6,188 nucleotides of DNA from Planctomycetaceae bacterium (lineage in GTDB: Bacteria > Planctomycetota > Phycisphaerae > Phycisphaerales > SM1A02). The notes below the pieces were generated by a model. That model ran no database searches. It saw nothing but the letters and a program-made list of their open reading frames with translations, and was not told the origin of the DNA. Position 1 is the first letter of the stretch. The number at the start of each line of letters is the position of its first letter. Of the stretch, positions 1 through 4,715 are shown in pieces. Location: assembly GCA_002737585.1 (NCBI GenBank), contig NSIA01000168.1, forward strand, positions 1 through 6,188, read 5' to 3'. A program made the position numbers and the translations under genes.

Positions 1-846
1 GAGGTAATCGAAGCCGAACTCGGCGGTGGTTCCGTACACCACGTCGCAGGCGTAGGCCTCGCGCTTCCCTTCGTGGCTCTGCATGTGCATGGGATGGATG
101 GCTCCAACCGCAAGTCCAAGCGCACGGAAGAACGGGAACGTCCAGTCGCGGTCGCGCTGCACCAGGTAATCATTGACGGTGACCACGTGCACTTGCATCT
201 TCTCAAGGCTTGCCAAGTAGCAAGCAAGCGGCCCGACGATGGTCTTACCTTCGCCGGTCTTCATTTCGGCGATCTGGCCTTCACTGAGAACGACGCCGCC
301 GATGATCTGCACATCGAACGGACGCGCGCGGAAGGGAGGTCGGCTTTCTGGGTACAGGTCGCGCACGGCCTGGTAGAGGGCAGGGTCAAGGTCAACGAAC
401 ATCCAGCTTGGCGTCGGCTCAGTGCAGCCGCGGAACGCGCCGGTGGGTTCTGCGGCGGGAGTGGCGGCGATGCGGGCGCGGGCATCTTCGTAGAGCGCAC
501 GCGCGGCGGCGGGCAGGCGCTCCGGGTCGAAGCGCTGATCTTCTGGCAGAGCCGGGTTGAAGATGTTGCGAATGCCGACGGAGCGGTCCATCGCTTCGCG
601 CGCAACGGCGAAAATTTCTGGGCGCAGGTCGAAGGGCTTCTCGCCTTTGGTAATGCGCGCGCGGAATTCATCGGTCATCGCCATGAGTTGCGGATCGGTG
701 AGGGCGCGCATGCGGTCCTCTTGGCGATTCACCAGGTCCACCTGCTTGAGGTACCGCTTGACCATGCGCTGGTTCTGCGTGCCCAGGGTGCTGCGGACGA
801 TCCAATCGAGAACGGGGATACCTTTGAAGAGCTGGCTGCTTGACAT
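1..846 (-). CDS. secA: Preprotein translocase ATPase SecA, N-terminal 282 residues (runs off the left edge)
   Basis: SecA is the ATP-driven motor that pushes unfolded preproteins through the SecYEG channel at the cytoplasmic membrane. The visible part covers the N-terminal region and the first part of nucleotide-binding domain 1. Walker A is MKTGEGKT at residues 195-202, followed by HVVTVNDYLVQRD and, at the edge, EFGFDYL, all SecA signatures. Walker B and the rest lie outside the window. The start is the ATG at 846-844, with AGGA (858-855) 8 nt upstream as a Shine-Dalgarno site. An oddity is the distance to Walker A: in E. coli the same motif begins at residue 102. The difference comes from about 82 extra residues (roughly 94-175) between VGIRN and PFDVQIIGG, rich in Pro, Ala and Arg, plus a slightly longer N-terminus. 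I recall this insertion from planctomycetal SecA. Identity is near certain; the taxonomic reading is inference. Confidence 0.97.
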   Translation of the reverse strand, partial: MSSSQLFKGIPVLDWIVRSTLGTQNQRMVKRYLKQVDLVNRQEDRMRALTDPQLMAMTDEFRARITKGEKPFDLRPEIFAVAREAMDRSVGIRNIFNPALPEDQRFDPERLPAAARALYEDARARIAATPAAEPTGAFRGCTEPTPSWMFVDLDPALYQAVRDLYPESRPPFRARPFDVQIIGGVVLSEGQIAEMKTGEGKTIVGPLACYLASLEKMQVHVVTVNDYLVQRDRDWTFPFFRALGLAVGAIHPMHMQSHEGKREAYACDVVYGTTAEFGFDYL

Positions 847-1012
847 GATGGTGTTCCTATCGGCGCGATGGCTCGCGCGGGTGAGCGGACGTGTCGGGTC
901 GCCATGCGTAGAACGCAGAGCGGCGCAACGTGTGTTGATTGGGAAGAGGTGGCGAACCAGCACGCGCTGGCTCAGAAGCCGACAAACGCGATGGCGCCGC
1001 CGGCAAGCTGCA

Positions 1013-1432
1013 TCACGCCTGGGCGGGCGGAGGCAGCGCGGTGTGCTGGAGCATCACCGTGGAGCGCAGCGAGAGTTGTGCGCGGGAGCAGTGGATGGCA
1101 TCGCGTGGCTCGGGTGCCACGCTGCCGGGGGTGATCGAGTGTGCGGCTGAAGCCGGGGCAGCGGCGTCAGACTCCGTCAGAAATGCGATGCGCGAACCGG
1201 GAGTGGCGGAGAAGCCATTGCCTGGCGCGCTGGCCAGTACGGCGATGGTCAGCAGCAGTGCGGCAAGCGTTGCGATCGCCGAAGCAACACCGCGGGTGGC
1301 GTTTCCCTGATCAGCGCCGCGCTGGCACACGCTGAAATCAGCGTGCGAGGCGGTGAGGGTTCGCAAAGTTTGGTGGGCGGCGTGAGGCAAGCATGTCAAG
1401 TATGCGCGGGGTTGGCCTCTGAGGCAAGTCAT
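1013..1432 (-). CDS. Doubtful small ORF upstream of secA with a signal-peptide-like segment
   Basis: This is an unrecognised 139-residue frame ending 166 nt before the secA start, on the same strand. Residues 49-69 are strongly hydrophobic (ASAIATLAALLLTIAVLASA) and end in an Ala-Ser-Ala-Pro stretch like a signal-peptidase site, with Arg residues just ahead. The first 34 residues look non-coding. The GTG at 1330-1328 would give a 105-residue protein with the hydrophobic stretch at 15-35, a typical exported-protein layout, but neither start has a clear Shine-Dalgarno. The C-terminal part is rich in Pro, Ala and Ser and has no recognised domain. Third codon positions are mostly G or C, which fits coding but is also expected by chance here. 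Position and shape recall SecM, the secretion monitor ahead of secA in E. coli; no sequence similarity is claimed. It may equally be leader DNA without a gene. Confidence 0.3.
   Translation of the reverse strand: MTCLRGQPRAYLTCLPHAAHQTLRTLTASHADFSVCQRGADQGNATRGVASAIATLAALLLTIAVLASAPGNGFSATPGSRIAFLTESDAAAPASAAHSITPGSVAPEPRDAIHCSRAQLSLRSTVMLQHTALPPPAQA
1328..1345. repeat. 18-bp inverted repeat near the alternative start of the pre-secA ORF
   Basis: CACGCTGA and TCAGCGTG are perfect 8-bp arms around a central AA. This could be an operator-type site or an RNA hairpin. The left arm overlaps the alternative GTG start (1330-1328) of the doubtful ORF ahead of secA, so a folded RNA would cover that start. 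No function is shown by the sequence. Confidence 0.4.
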
Positions 1433-1464
1433 GATGTTGGCATAAGTGGTCAGAAATCACCCGA

Positions 1465-1504
1465 AGGGCGGGTTCGCGAGACTGATATTCGCTAATCCCG
1501 CCCT
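1465..1504 (-). terminator. GC-rich stem-loop just downstream of the tRNA
   Basis: AGGGCGGG (1465-1472) pairs perfectly with CCCGCCCT (1497-1504), and an inner GCGA/TCGC pair (1476-1479 with 1489-1492) extends the fold. It begins 8 nt after the tRNA 3' end on the transcribed strand, where a terminator or processing signal is expected. No run of T follows it, so it is not a classic intrinsic terminator. It may stop transcription weakly or protect the precursor's 3' end. Confidence 0.45.
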
Positions 1505-1512
1505 GAAAGAAG

Positions 1513-1586
1513 TAGCCCCGCTCGGATTCGAACCGAGGTCTTATCGATTATGAGTCGACGGCTCTGGGCCGCTGAGCTACGGGGCC
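1513..1586 (-). tRNA. tRNA with CAU anticodon (elongator Met or lysidine-type Ile2)
   Basis: A full 74-nt cloverleaf can be drawn on the minus strand. The acceptor strands are GGCCCCG and CGGGGCT, the D stem is GCTC/GAGC, and the anticodon stem GTCGA/TCGAT encloses loop CTCATAA, with anticodon CAT at 1552-1550. The T arm is CTCGG-TTCGAAT-CCGAG and the discriminator base is A. CCA is not encoded. The anticodon stem lacks the three G-C pairs of initiator tRNA, so it is not tRNA-fMet. Elongator Met and the Ile2 tRNA modified by TilS share this loop; the C-G rich acceptor resembles E. coli Ile2, so identity is left open. The first acceptor pair is a G-U wobble (G1, U72). Its first 20 nt are duplicated at 2693-2712. 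Confidence 0.9.
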
Positions 1587-1589
1587 GCG
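1567..1589. repeat. Direct repeat copy 1: tRNA 5' end, at the intact tRNA
   Basis: These 23 bp comprise the first 20 nt of the intact tRNA gene plus 3 nt of 5' flank. An exact copy lies 1126 bp away at 2693-2715, and similarity stops abruptly at both ends of both copies. That is the pattern of an attachment-site or target duplication rather than two ancient tRNA genes. Confidence 0.9.
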
Positions 1590-1996
1590 AATTACGAGGT
1601 GTTGTACCTCATTGTTTCCGGGGGTACCTGAGTGTACGTAGTTGCCAATCTCGTAGGCACTTACAGACGCGGTGCGCCGCGTGTTTCGGGAGGTCACTTT
1701 GCTCCTAGTCGTACCCTGATTTACCCTGTTTGTGGCGGTTGTGGGGGTAAGTTTCGGGGGAAGTCCGTCGGTGCTGCGACCACGATGCGACGGCTTCACG
1801 CCGAACGGTTCGTTCACGAGTGATGCTCGCGACGGCTTCGGTGGTATTCGAGATAGGCGCGATCGATCGGGTATGCGCCGGGATTGAGTAGCGGCTTTCC
1901 TAACGGCAGCGCCACACGTCCTACAGCGCTTGGCGGCTGTCGAAGTGTTGGCCTCAGTGAATGCCGTTGATTTCGCTGTGTGCCATGCGGTAGCAC
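1590..1996. other. 407-bp stretch with no convincing gene, between the tRNA and the repeat-protein gene
   Basis: Only short open frames without Shine-Dalgarno sites or recognisable domains occur here, and the longest one runs into the tRNA. The stretch does hold small repeats: GAGGT/ACCTC hairpin arms (1596-1600, 1606-1610), two GTACCT-type direct repeats 20 bp apart (1604-1614, 1624-1634), TACCCTG twice exactly 10 bp apart (1712-1718, 1722-1728), and a GTTTCGGGGG motif (1751-1760) repeated at the far end of the segment. It may be an element end with recombinase or regulator sites, or decayed coding DNA. Confidence 0.5.
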
Positions 1997-2608
1997 TTAC
2001 GGTTTCAGCTTGAGGTCAGTGGTGGGCAGGGTTACGGTGCTGTCCGCGGCGGTACTGGCGGTGATGCGCGAGTTGCCGTCCTTGTCGAACCACGTCATGC
2101 CGGCATTACCGTTGGCGAAGGTACCGGCACTCATGCGCAAGTTCATGTCCTTGTCGAACAACGTCATGCCGGTATTACCGTCGGCCGCGATGGTAGCGCC
2201 GATGCGTGGCTTCCCGTCATTGCCGAACAACGATATGCCGCCATTGCCGTCGGCCGAGGTGGAAGCGCCGATACGTGGCATCCCGTCCTTGTCGGCAAAC
2301 ACTAGGCTGGCACTGTCGTCGGCCGCGATGGTAGCGCCGATGCGTGGCTTACCGTCCTTGCCGAGCCACGCCATGGCGGACGCACCGTCGGCCGAGGTGG
2401 TAGCGGTGATGCGCGCCGTCCCGTTGTCATCGATTACATTCCACGTCTTACAATTCACGGTGTCAAAAGTCGCATTGACGCCAGCCAAGCGCATGTACGA
2501 CACGCAGAGCGCCACTACCGCTATTAAAACGGTTACAAAATTGAGACCGCGTTGACGCTGAAGGGTTGAACGCAGGCCGGCGAGTTGTTCGTCGATTGTT
2601 TTTTCCAT
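1997..2608 (-). CDS. Membrane-anchored protein of six 23-residue tandem repeats, function unknown
   Basis: This 203-residue protein has a short charged N-terminus, one transmembrane segment at about residues 23-41 (NFVTVLIAVVALCVSYMRL), and then an array with an exact period of 23. The repeats begin at Arg 66, 89, 112, 135, 158 and 181 and end at the stop codon. The consensus is roughly RIGAT-x-AADG-xx-G-x-x-LF-DKDGKP, with the DKDG-x-P-R junction best conserved; residues 43-65 may be a degenerate first unit. Such DxDGxxR repeats suggest stacked beta structure. The long C-terminal part is probably outside the cytoplasm, judged from the positive N-terminus, but topology is inferred. The opposite strand is also open because of the repeats. 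The minus frame is preferred because it gives a membrane anchor and a conserved periodic protein. No Shine-Dalgarno precedes the ATG, so the start is the least certain part. The gene lies inside the tRNA-bounded segment and may be its cargo. Confidence 0.8.
   Translation of the reverse strand: MEKTIDEQLAGLRSTLQRQRGLNFVTVLIAVVALCVSYMRLAGVNATFDTVNCKTWNVIDDNGTARITATTSADGASAMAWLGKDGKPRIGATIAADDSASLVFADKDGMPRIGASTSADGNGGISLFGNDGKPRIGATIAADGNTGMTLFDKDMNLRMSAGTFANGNAGMTWFDKDGNSRITASTAADSTVTLPTTDLKLKP
2000..2413 (-). repeat. Six tandem 69-bp coding repeats with a 138-bp higher-order period
   Basis: The array encodes residues 66-203 of the repeat protein with no change in phase. Alternate units are closest: 34 bp at 2179-2212 recur exactly at 2317-2350, an offset of 138 bp, which is two units. 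This points to duplication of a two-unit block. Confidence 0.85.
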
Positions 2609-2626
2609 GCAGGCAGGCTAGCGGTA

Positions 2627-2658
2627 AAGGTTTCGGGGGGTAGTCCTTTCGAAACCTT
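2627..2658. repeat. 9-bp inverted repeat upstream of the repeat-protein gene
   Basis: AAGGTTTCG (2627-2635) and CGAAACCTT (2650-2658) are perfect arms around 14 bp. The repeat lies 19-50 nt before the start codon at 2608, where an operator or a 5'-UTR hairpin could act. Part of it, GTTTCGGGGG followed by AGTCC, also occurs at 1751-1766. Confidence 0.55.
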
Positions 2659-2692
2659 CCCGTTCCTAGCTTGTTTCTTGCCATCTCCCGTA

Positions 2693-2715
2693 GGCCGCTG
2701 AGCTACGGGGCCGCG
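2693..2715. repeat. Direct repeat copy 2: truncated tRNA 5' end
   Basis: This exact copy of 1567-1589 contains the first 20 nt of the CAU tRNA on the minus strand (2712 to 2693). The rest of the tRNA is absent: beyond 2692 there is no anticodon or T arm. It also forms part of a new 7-bp stem with neighbouring DNA (CCCGTAG 2687-2693 with CTACGGG 2703-2709). Confidence 0.9.
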
Positions 2716-2723
2716 GCGCGGCG

Positions 2724-2729
2724 ATTGTA
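2724..2729 (-). promoter_or_regulatory. Candidate stable-RNA promoter -10 box in front of the tRNA stub
   Basis: TACAAT on the minus strand lies 11 nt before the first tRNA nucleotide of the stub, and the bases between are almost all G and C. A good -10 with a GC-rich discriminator is typical of tRNA and rRNA promoters. No clear -35 is seen at 16-18 bp. It probably served the original tRNA. Transcription from it would now enter the repeat-protein gene about 105 nt downstream. Confidence 0.45.
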
Positions 2730-2763
2730 GCCCCACGGTTGGCACGCACCCTACGATGTCGGA

Positions 2764-3579
2764 ATGCCCACGACCGCTGATCATGTTGCTCCTGATGCCG
2801 TTGCCCGCGCCTTTGCCAGGTGTCGGGCGTCGGGGCGTCCGGCGGTTCTGCCGTTCGTCACCGCGGGCTACCCCAGCTTGGCGTCGACCGGGTTGCTCTT
2901 GCCGCGCCTCGCCGCCGCATGCGGCTCAATCATCGAGGTGGGCATTCCCTTCAGTGATCCGATCGCCGATGGACCCGTCATCGCCGAGTCCATGCATGAG
3001 GCGCTGCTCGCCGGCTGCACTCCCGCGGGAGTCTTTCAGACCGTCCGCGCCGTCCGCGACCAGGTGGATGCGGCACTCATTGCGATGGTGAGTGTTTCCA
3101 TTGTTGACCGCATGGGCGTTGAACGGTTCACGCGTGATGCTGCCGCGGCAGGATTCAATGGACTGATCGTTCCGGATATTGATATTGAAGACGCCCCCGC
3201 GCTGCGCGCTGCCTGTGATGCGGCGGGGATCACCTGCACGCTCCTGGTGTCGCCCACTTCAAGCGACGCACGAATCGCTCGTATCACCGTGCTGTGCAGT
3301 GGATTTGTCTACGCACTCGCCCGCGTAGGTATCACCGGCGAGCGGTCCGAATCGCCCGACATCGCGCCATTGATCGCGCGCATCCGTGCGACGACTTCGC
3401 TTCCAATTGCGGCAGGATTTGGTATCTCAACGGCAGCCCACGTCCGCGCAGTGACTGCTCACGCCGACGGCGCGATTGTCGGTAGCGCCATCGTCAGGAG
3501 TATGCGCGAAGCGATCAACGCCAAGCGTTCGCCCGAAGACGCCGCTGTGGCGCTGGTTGAATCGCTCACGCGGTCGTAA
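2764..3579 (+). CDS. trpA: Tryptophan synthase alpha subunit
   Basis: The alpha subunit cleaves indole-3-glycerol phosphate to indole and glyceraldehyde 3-phosphate and passes indole to TrpB. The 271-residue TIM barrel has normal family length. IIEVGIPFSDPIADGP carries the catalytic pair Glu58 and Asp69, equivalent to E. coli Glu49 and Asp60. Further family motifs are GLIVPDIDIED (133-143), ALARVGITGE (184-193), the phosphate-binding PIAAGFGIS, and GAIVGSAIV. An oddity is MVSVSIVDRMG at 108-118: the Tyr and Asn of the usual YxN segment after strand 3 align with Ser110 and Ser112. The ATG at 2764 is preceded only by a weak TCGGA; the ATG at 2756 is in another frame. The gene stands alone: trpB does not adjoin it, and the neighbour upstream is the divergent tRNA stub. 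It converges with lexA. Confidence 0.95.
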   Translation: MPTTADHVAPDAVARAFARCRASGRPAVLPFVTAGYPSLASTGLLLPRLAAACGSIIEVGIPFSDPIADGPVIAESMHEALLAGCTPAGVFQTVRAVRDQVDAALIAMVSVSIVDRMGVERFTRDAAAAGFNGLIVPDIDIEDAPALRAACDAAGITCTLLVSPTSSDARIARITVLCSGFVYALARVGITGERSESPDIAPLIARIRATTSLPIAAGFGISTAAHVRAVTAHADGAIVGSAIVRSMREAINAKRSPEDAAVALVESLTRS

Positions 3580-3607
3580 TGTTCGCGCTGCCTCTGTCGC
3601 TTGGGCT

Positions 3608-4261
3608 TTAGTACCGACGCATCACGCCCATCACCACGCCCTGAATTTCGCAGCTATCGACAATGATTGGCTCGAAGTCTGGGTTGGCAGGCTGCAACCG
3701 AATGCGACCGTCGCGCTCCTTGAAGAATGTCTTGAGGGTGGTTTCGCCACCAGGGAGCAGGGCGACCACGCGTTCGCCGTTGCGGGCGGTTTCTCGGCGC
3801 TCAACAATGACGTAATCGCCGTCAAAGATGCCCTCGTCGCGCATCGACCAGCCGTCCACTTGCAGCGCGAACATGGCGTTCGTCTGACCGCGGCGTGGGC
3901 CAAAGAGTTCTTCCAAGCGAAGCGTCTCGTCCTGAGCGCACTTCTCGATCGGGCGTCCGGCTGCAATTTTGCCCACCAGCGGGAACTGCAGTGGCATCGG
4001 AATCGGGCCGTCGTTGTGCAACTGGCGGTCCGACGAATCACTTGGCAATTCAGCGTCGTCAGCGATCGACAAAGAGCGACTCTTGTTCGCTTCGCGCACC
4101 AGCGCGCCCTTCTTGATGAGCGCTTCGACGTGTTCGAACACCGTCACTTTGGTGACGCCGAGTGAGTCGGCGATCTCCTGCATCGTTGGTGAGTAGTCCT
4201 TGTGCGCGCGGTGCTGACGGATGAATTCGAAGATGCGCAGCTGCTTGGGTGTGAGATTCAT
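3608..4261 (-). CDS. lexA: LexA, SOS-response repressor and self-cleaving S24 peptidase
   Basis: LexA represses DNA-damage genes and cleaves itself when RecA filaments form. The 217-residue protein has the standard order. The N-terminal winged helix-turn-helix covers about residues 1-65 (MNLTPKQLRIFEFI, then MQEIADSLGVTKVTVFEHVE as the DNA-reading part). A linker follows, then the scissile Ala101-Gly102 in LVGKIAAGRP, the catalytic Ser139 in VDGWSM and the catalytic Lys177 in TTLKTFF. All residues for self-cleavage are present, so it should be functional. The open frame extends 52 codons further upstream, but that part has no LexA similarity, and MNLTPKQL is the usual family start. The Shine-Dalgarno is weak. 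I found no convincing autoregulatory box of the CTGT-N8-ACAG or GAAC-N4-GTTC type, so its operator may be lineage-specific. The stop lies 28 bp from the trpA stop, with no intrinsic terminator between. Confidence 0.95.
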   Translation of the reverse strand: MNLTPKQLRIFEFIRQHRAHKDYSPTMQEIADSLGVTKVTVFEHVEALIKKGALVREANKSRSLSIADDAELPSDSSDRQLHNDGPIPMPLQFPLVGKIAAGRPIEKCAQDETLRLEELFGPRRGQTNAMFALQVDGWSMRDEGIFDGDYVIVERRETARNGERVVALLPGGETTLKTFFKERDGRIRLQPANPDFEPIIVDSCEIQGVVMGVMRRY

Positions 4262-4577
4262 TGGATTCGTTCTCGTTAAGAGTGATGACAGAAGCGGTGC
4301 GTGGTGAAACGTCGAGTACTGCAATTTCCTCGGCGGATTCTGAAAGAAAGCGGGAAAGTCGGTGGCGGCGCGAACGCGCGGTGATGTGCTCAGCCTGAGC
4401 GGGGAAAGGATCGGCATCGGTTTCGATCTCCTGCATCGTGTGACAGGCGGGGCGTTCCACGGTCAGTCGTCCGGCGCGCTCAAAGACGTGCTCGGTGAAG
4501 TCGCCGCCTGGCCCAAGCACCACGAGTGGTATTCCGGCGGGAGCGAGGAGTGATCGAAGTGAGGCAAGGAGTTTCAT
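4059..4577 (-). CDS. Doubtful ORF ahead of lexA, overlapping its first 203 bp in another frame
   Basis: The ATG at 4577-4575, preceded by GGAA with suitable spacing, opens a 172-residue frame. The first 105 residues lie before lexA and look protein-like, for example LLAPAGIPLVVLGPGGDFTEHVFERAG, followed by an acidic and then Arg-rich stretch. I recognise no family. Residues from about 106 onward are read from the lexA coding sequence in a shifted frame and are Arg-rich, as expected of a shadow frame. Either the true gene is shorter and broken near the lexA start, or the frame is spurious and this is lexA leader DNA. An overlap of about 200 bp on the same strand is unusual enough to keep confidence low. 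Confidence 0.25.
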   Translation of the reverse strand: MKLLASLRSLLAPAGIPLVVLGPGGDFTEHVFERAGRLTVERPACHTMQEIETDADPFPAQAEHITARSRRHRLSRFLSESAEEIAVLDVSPRTASVITLNENESNESHTQAAAHLRIHPSAPRAQGLLTNDAGDRRLTRRHQSDGVRTRRSAHQEGRAGARSEQESLFVDR

Positions 4578-4687
4578 GGCAGGTTCCGTTGTTCGGGGTG
4601 GCAGGTGCAGTGGCGGAGTCAACCGTCGGTTGCTGGCTCGTTTCGACGAGTCGGCGCACCGCCAGTGCGGTGCTTGTTAGGTCTTCG

Positions 4688-4709
4688 GCAGTCGTCCTTG
4701 CTCGACTGC
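4688..4709. promoter_or_regulatory. 7-bp inverted repeat in the lexA/aminotransferase control region
   Basis: GCAGTCG (4688-4694) and CGACTGC (4703-4709) are perfect arms around 8 bp. The site lies between the divergent ORFs starting at 4577 and 4848. It overlaps a weak candidate -35 for the plus strand (TCGACT 4702-4707, 17 bp before TATGTT 4725-4730). It could bind a dimeric regulator; there is no T run to make it a terminator. Confidence 0.3.
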
Positions 4710-4715
4710 AGAATT

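Larger units (their letters stand above)
1567..2715. mobile_element. Putative small non-autonomous integrative element in the 5' end of a tRNA gene
   Basis: The segment between the two 23-bp copies of the tRNA 5' end is a candidate insertion of 1126 bp, counting one repeat copy. It holds one clear gene, the repeat protein at 1997-2608, several short repeats near its ends, and no visible integrase, excisionase or transposase. The right-hand copy keeps a promoter-like TACAAT box in front of it, while the left-hand copy belongs to the complete tRNA. This fits recombination within the tRNA 5' part, with the recombinase supplied in trans or since lost. The alternative is an old tandem tRNA array in which one copy was mostly deleted. 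Confidence 0.45.

Noticed and set aside
73..843. Plus-strand 256-residue open frame at the left end
   Set aside because: It is the complement of the secA coding sequence, whose minus-strand protein carries unmistakable SecA motifs.
1394..1399. TTGACA on the minus strand as a secA-operon -35 box
   Set aside because: No acceptable -10 hexamer occurs at 16-18 bp spacing.
1548..1817. Minus-strand 89-residue frame reaching into the tRNA
   Set aside because: Its last residues are simply the translated tRNA 5' part. The rest has no recognisable domain and no ribosome site.
1814..1996. Possible remnant of a tyrosine integrase just downstream of the repeat-protein gene
   Set aside because: I looked for catalytic Arg, His and Tyr motifs in all three minus-strand frames and saw none. 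The frames are short and interrupted.
1980..2555. Plus-strand 191-residue open frame opposite the repeat protein
   Set aside because: It is kept open by the 69-bp repeats read on the other strand. The minus-strand protein has a membrane segment and conserved, regularly spaced residues, and this one has neither.
3580..3607. Bidirectional terminator between trpA and lexA
   Set aside because: The 28 bp between the stops contain no stem of useful length and no T run.
4262..4417. N-terminal extension of LexA by 52 residues
   Set aside because: The extra residues are Pro/Ser/Arg-rich and unlike any LexA, and MNLTPKQLRIFEFI is the usual family start.
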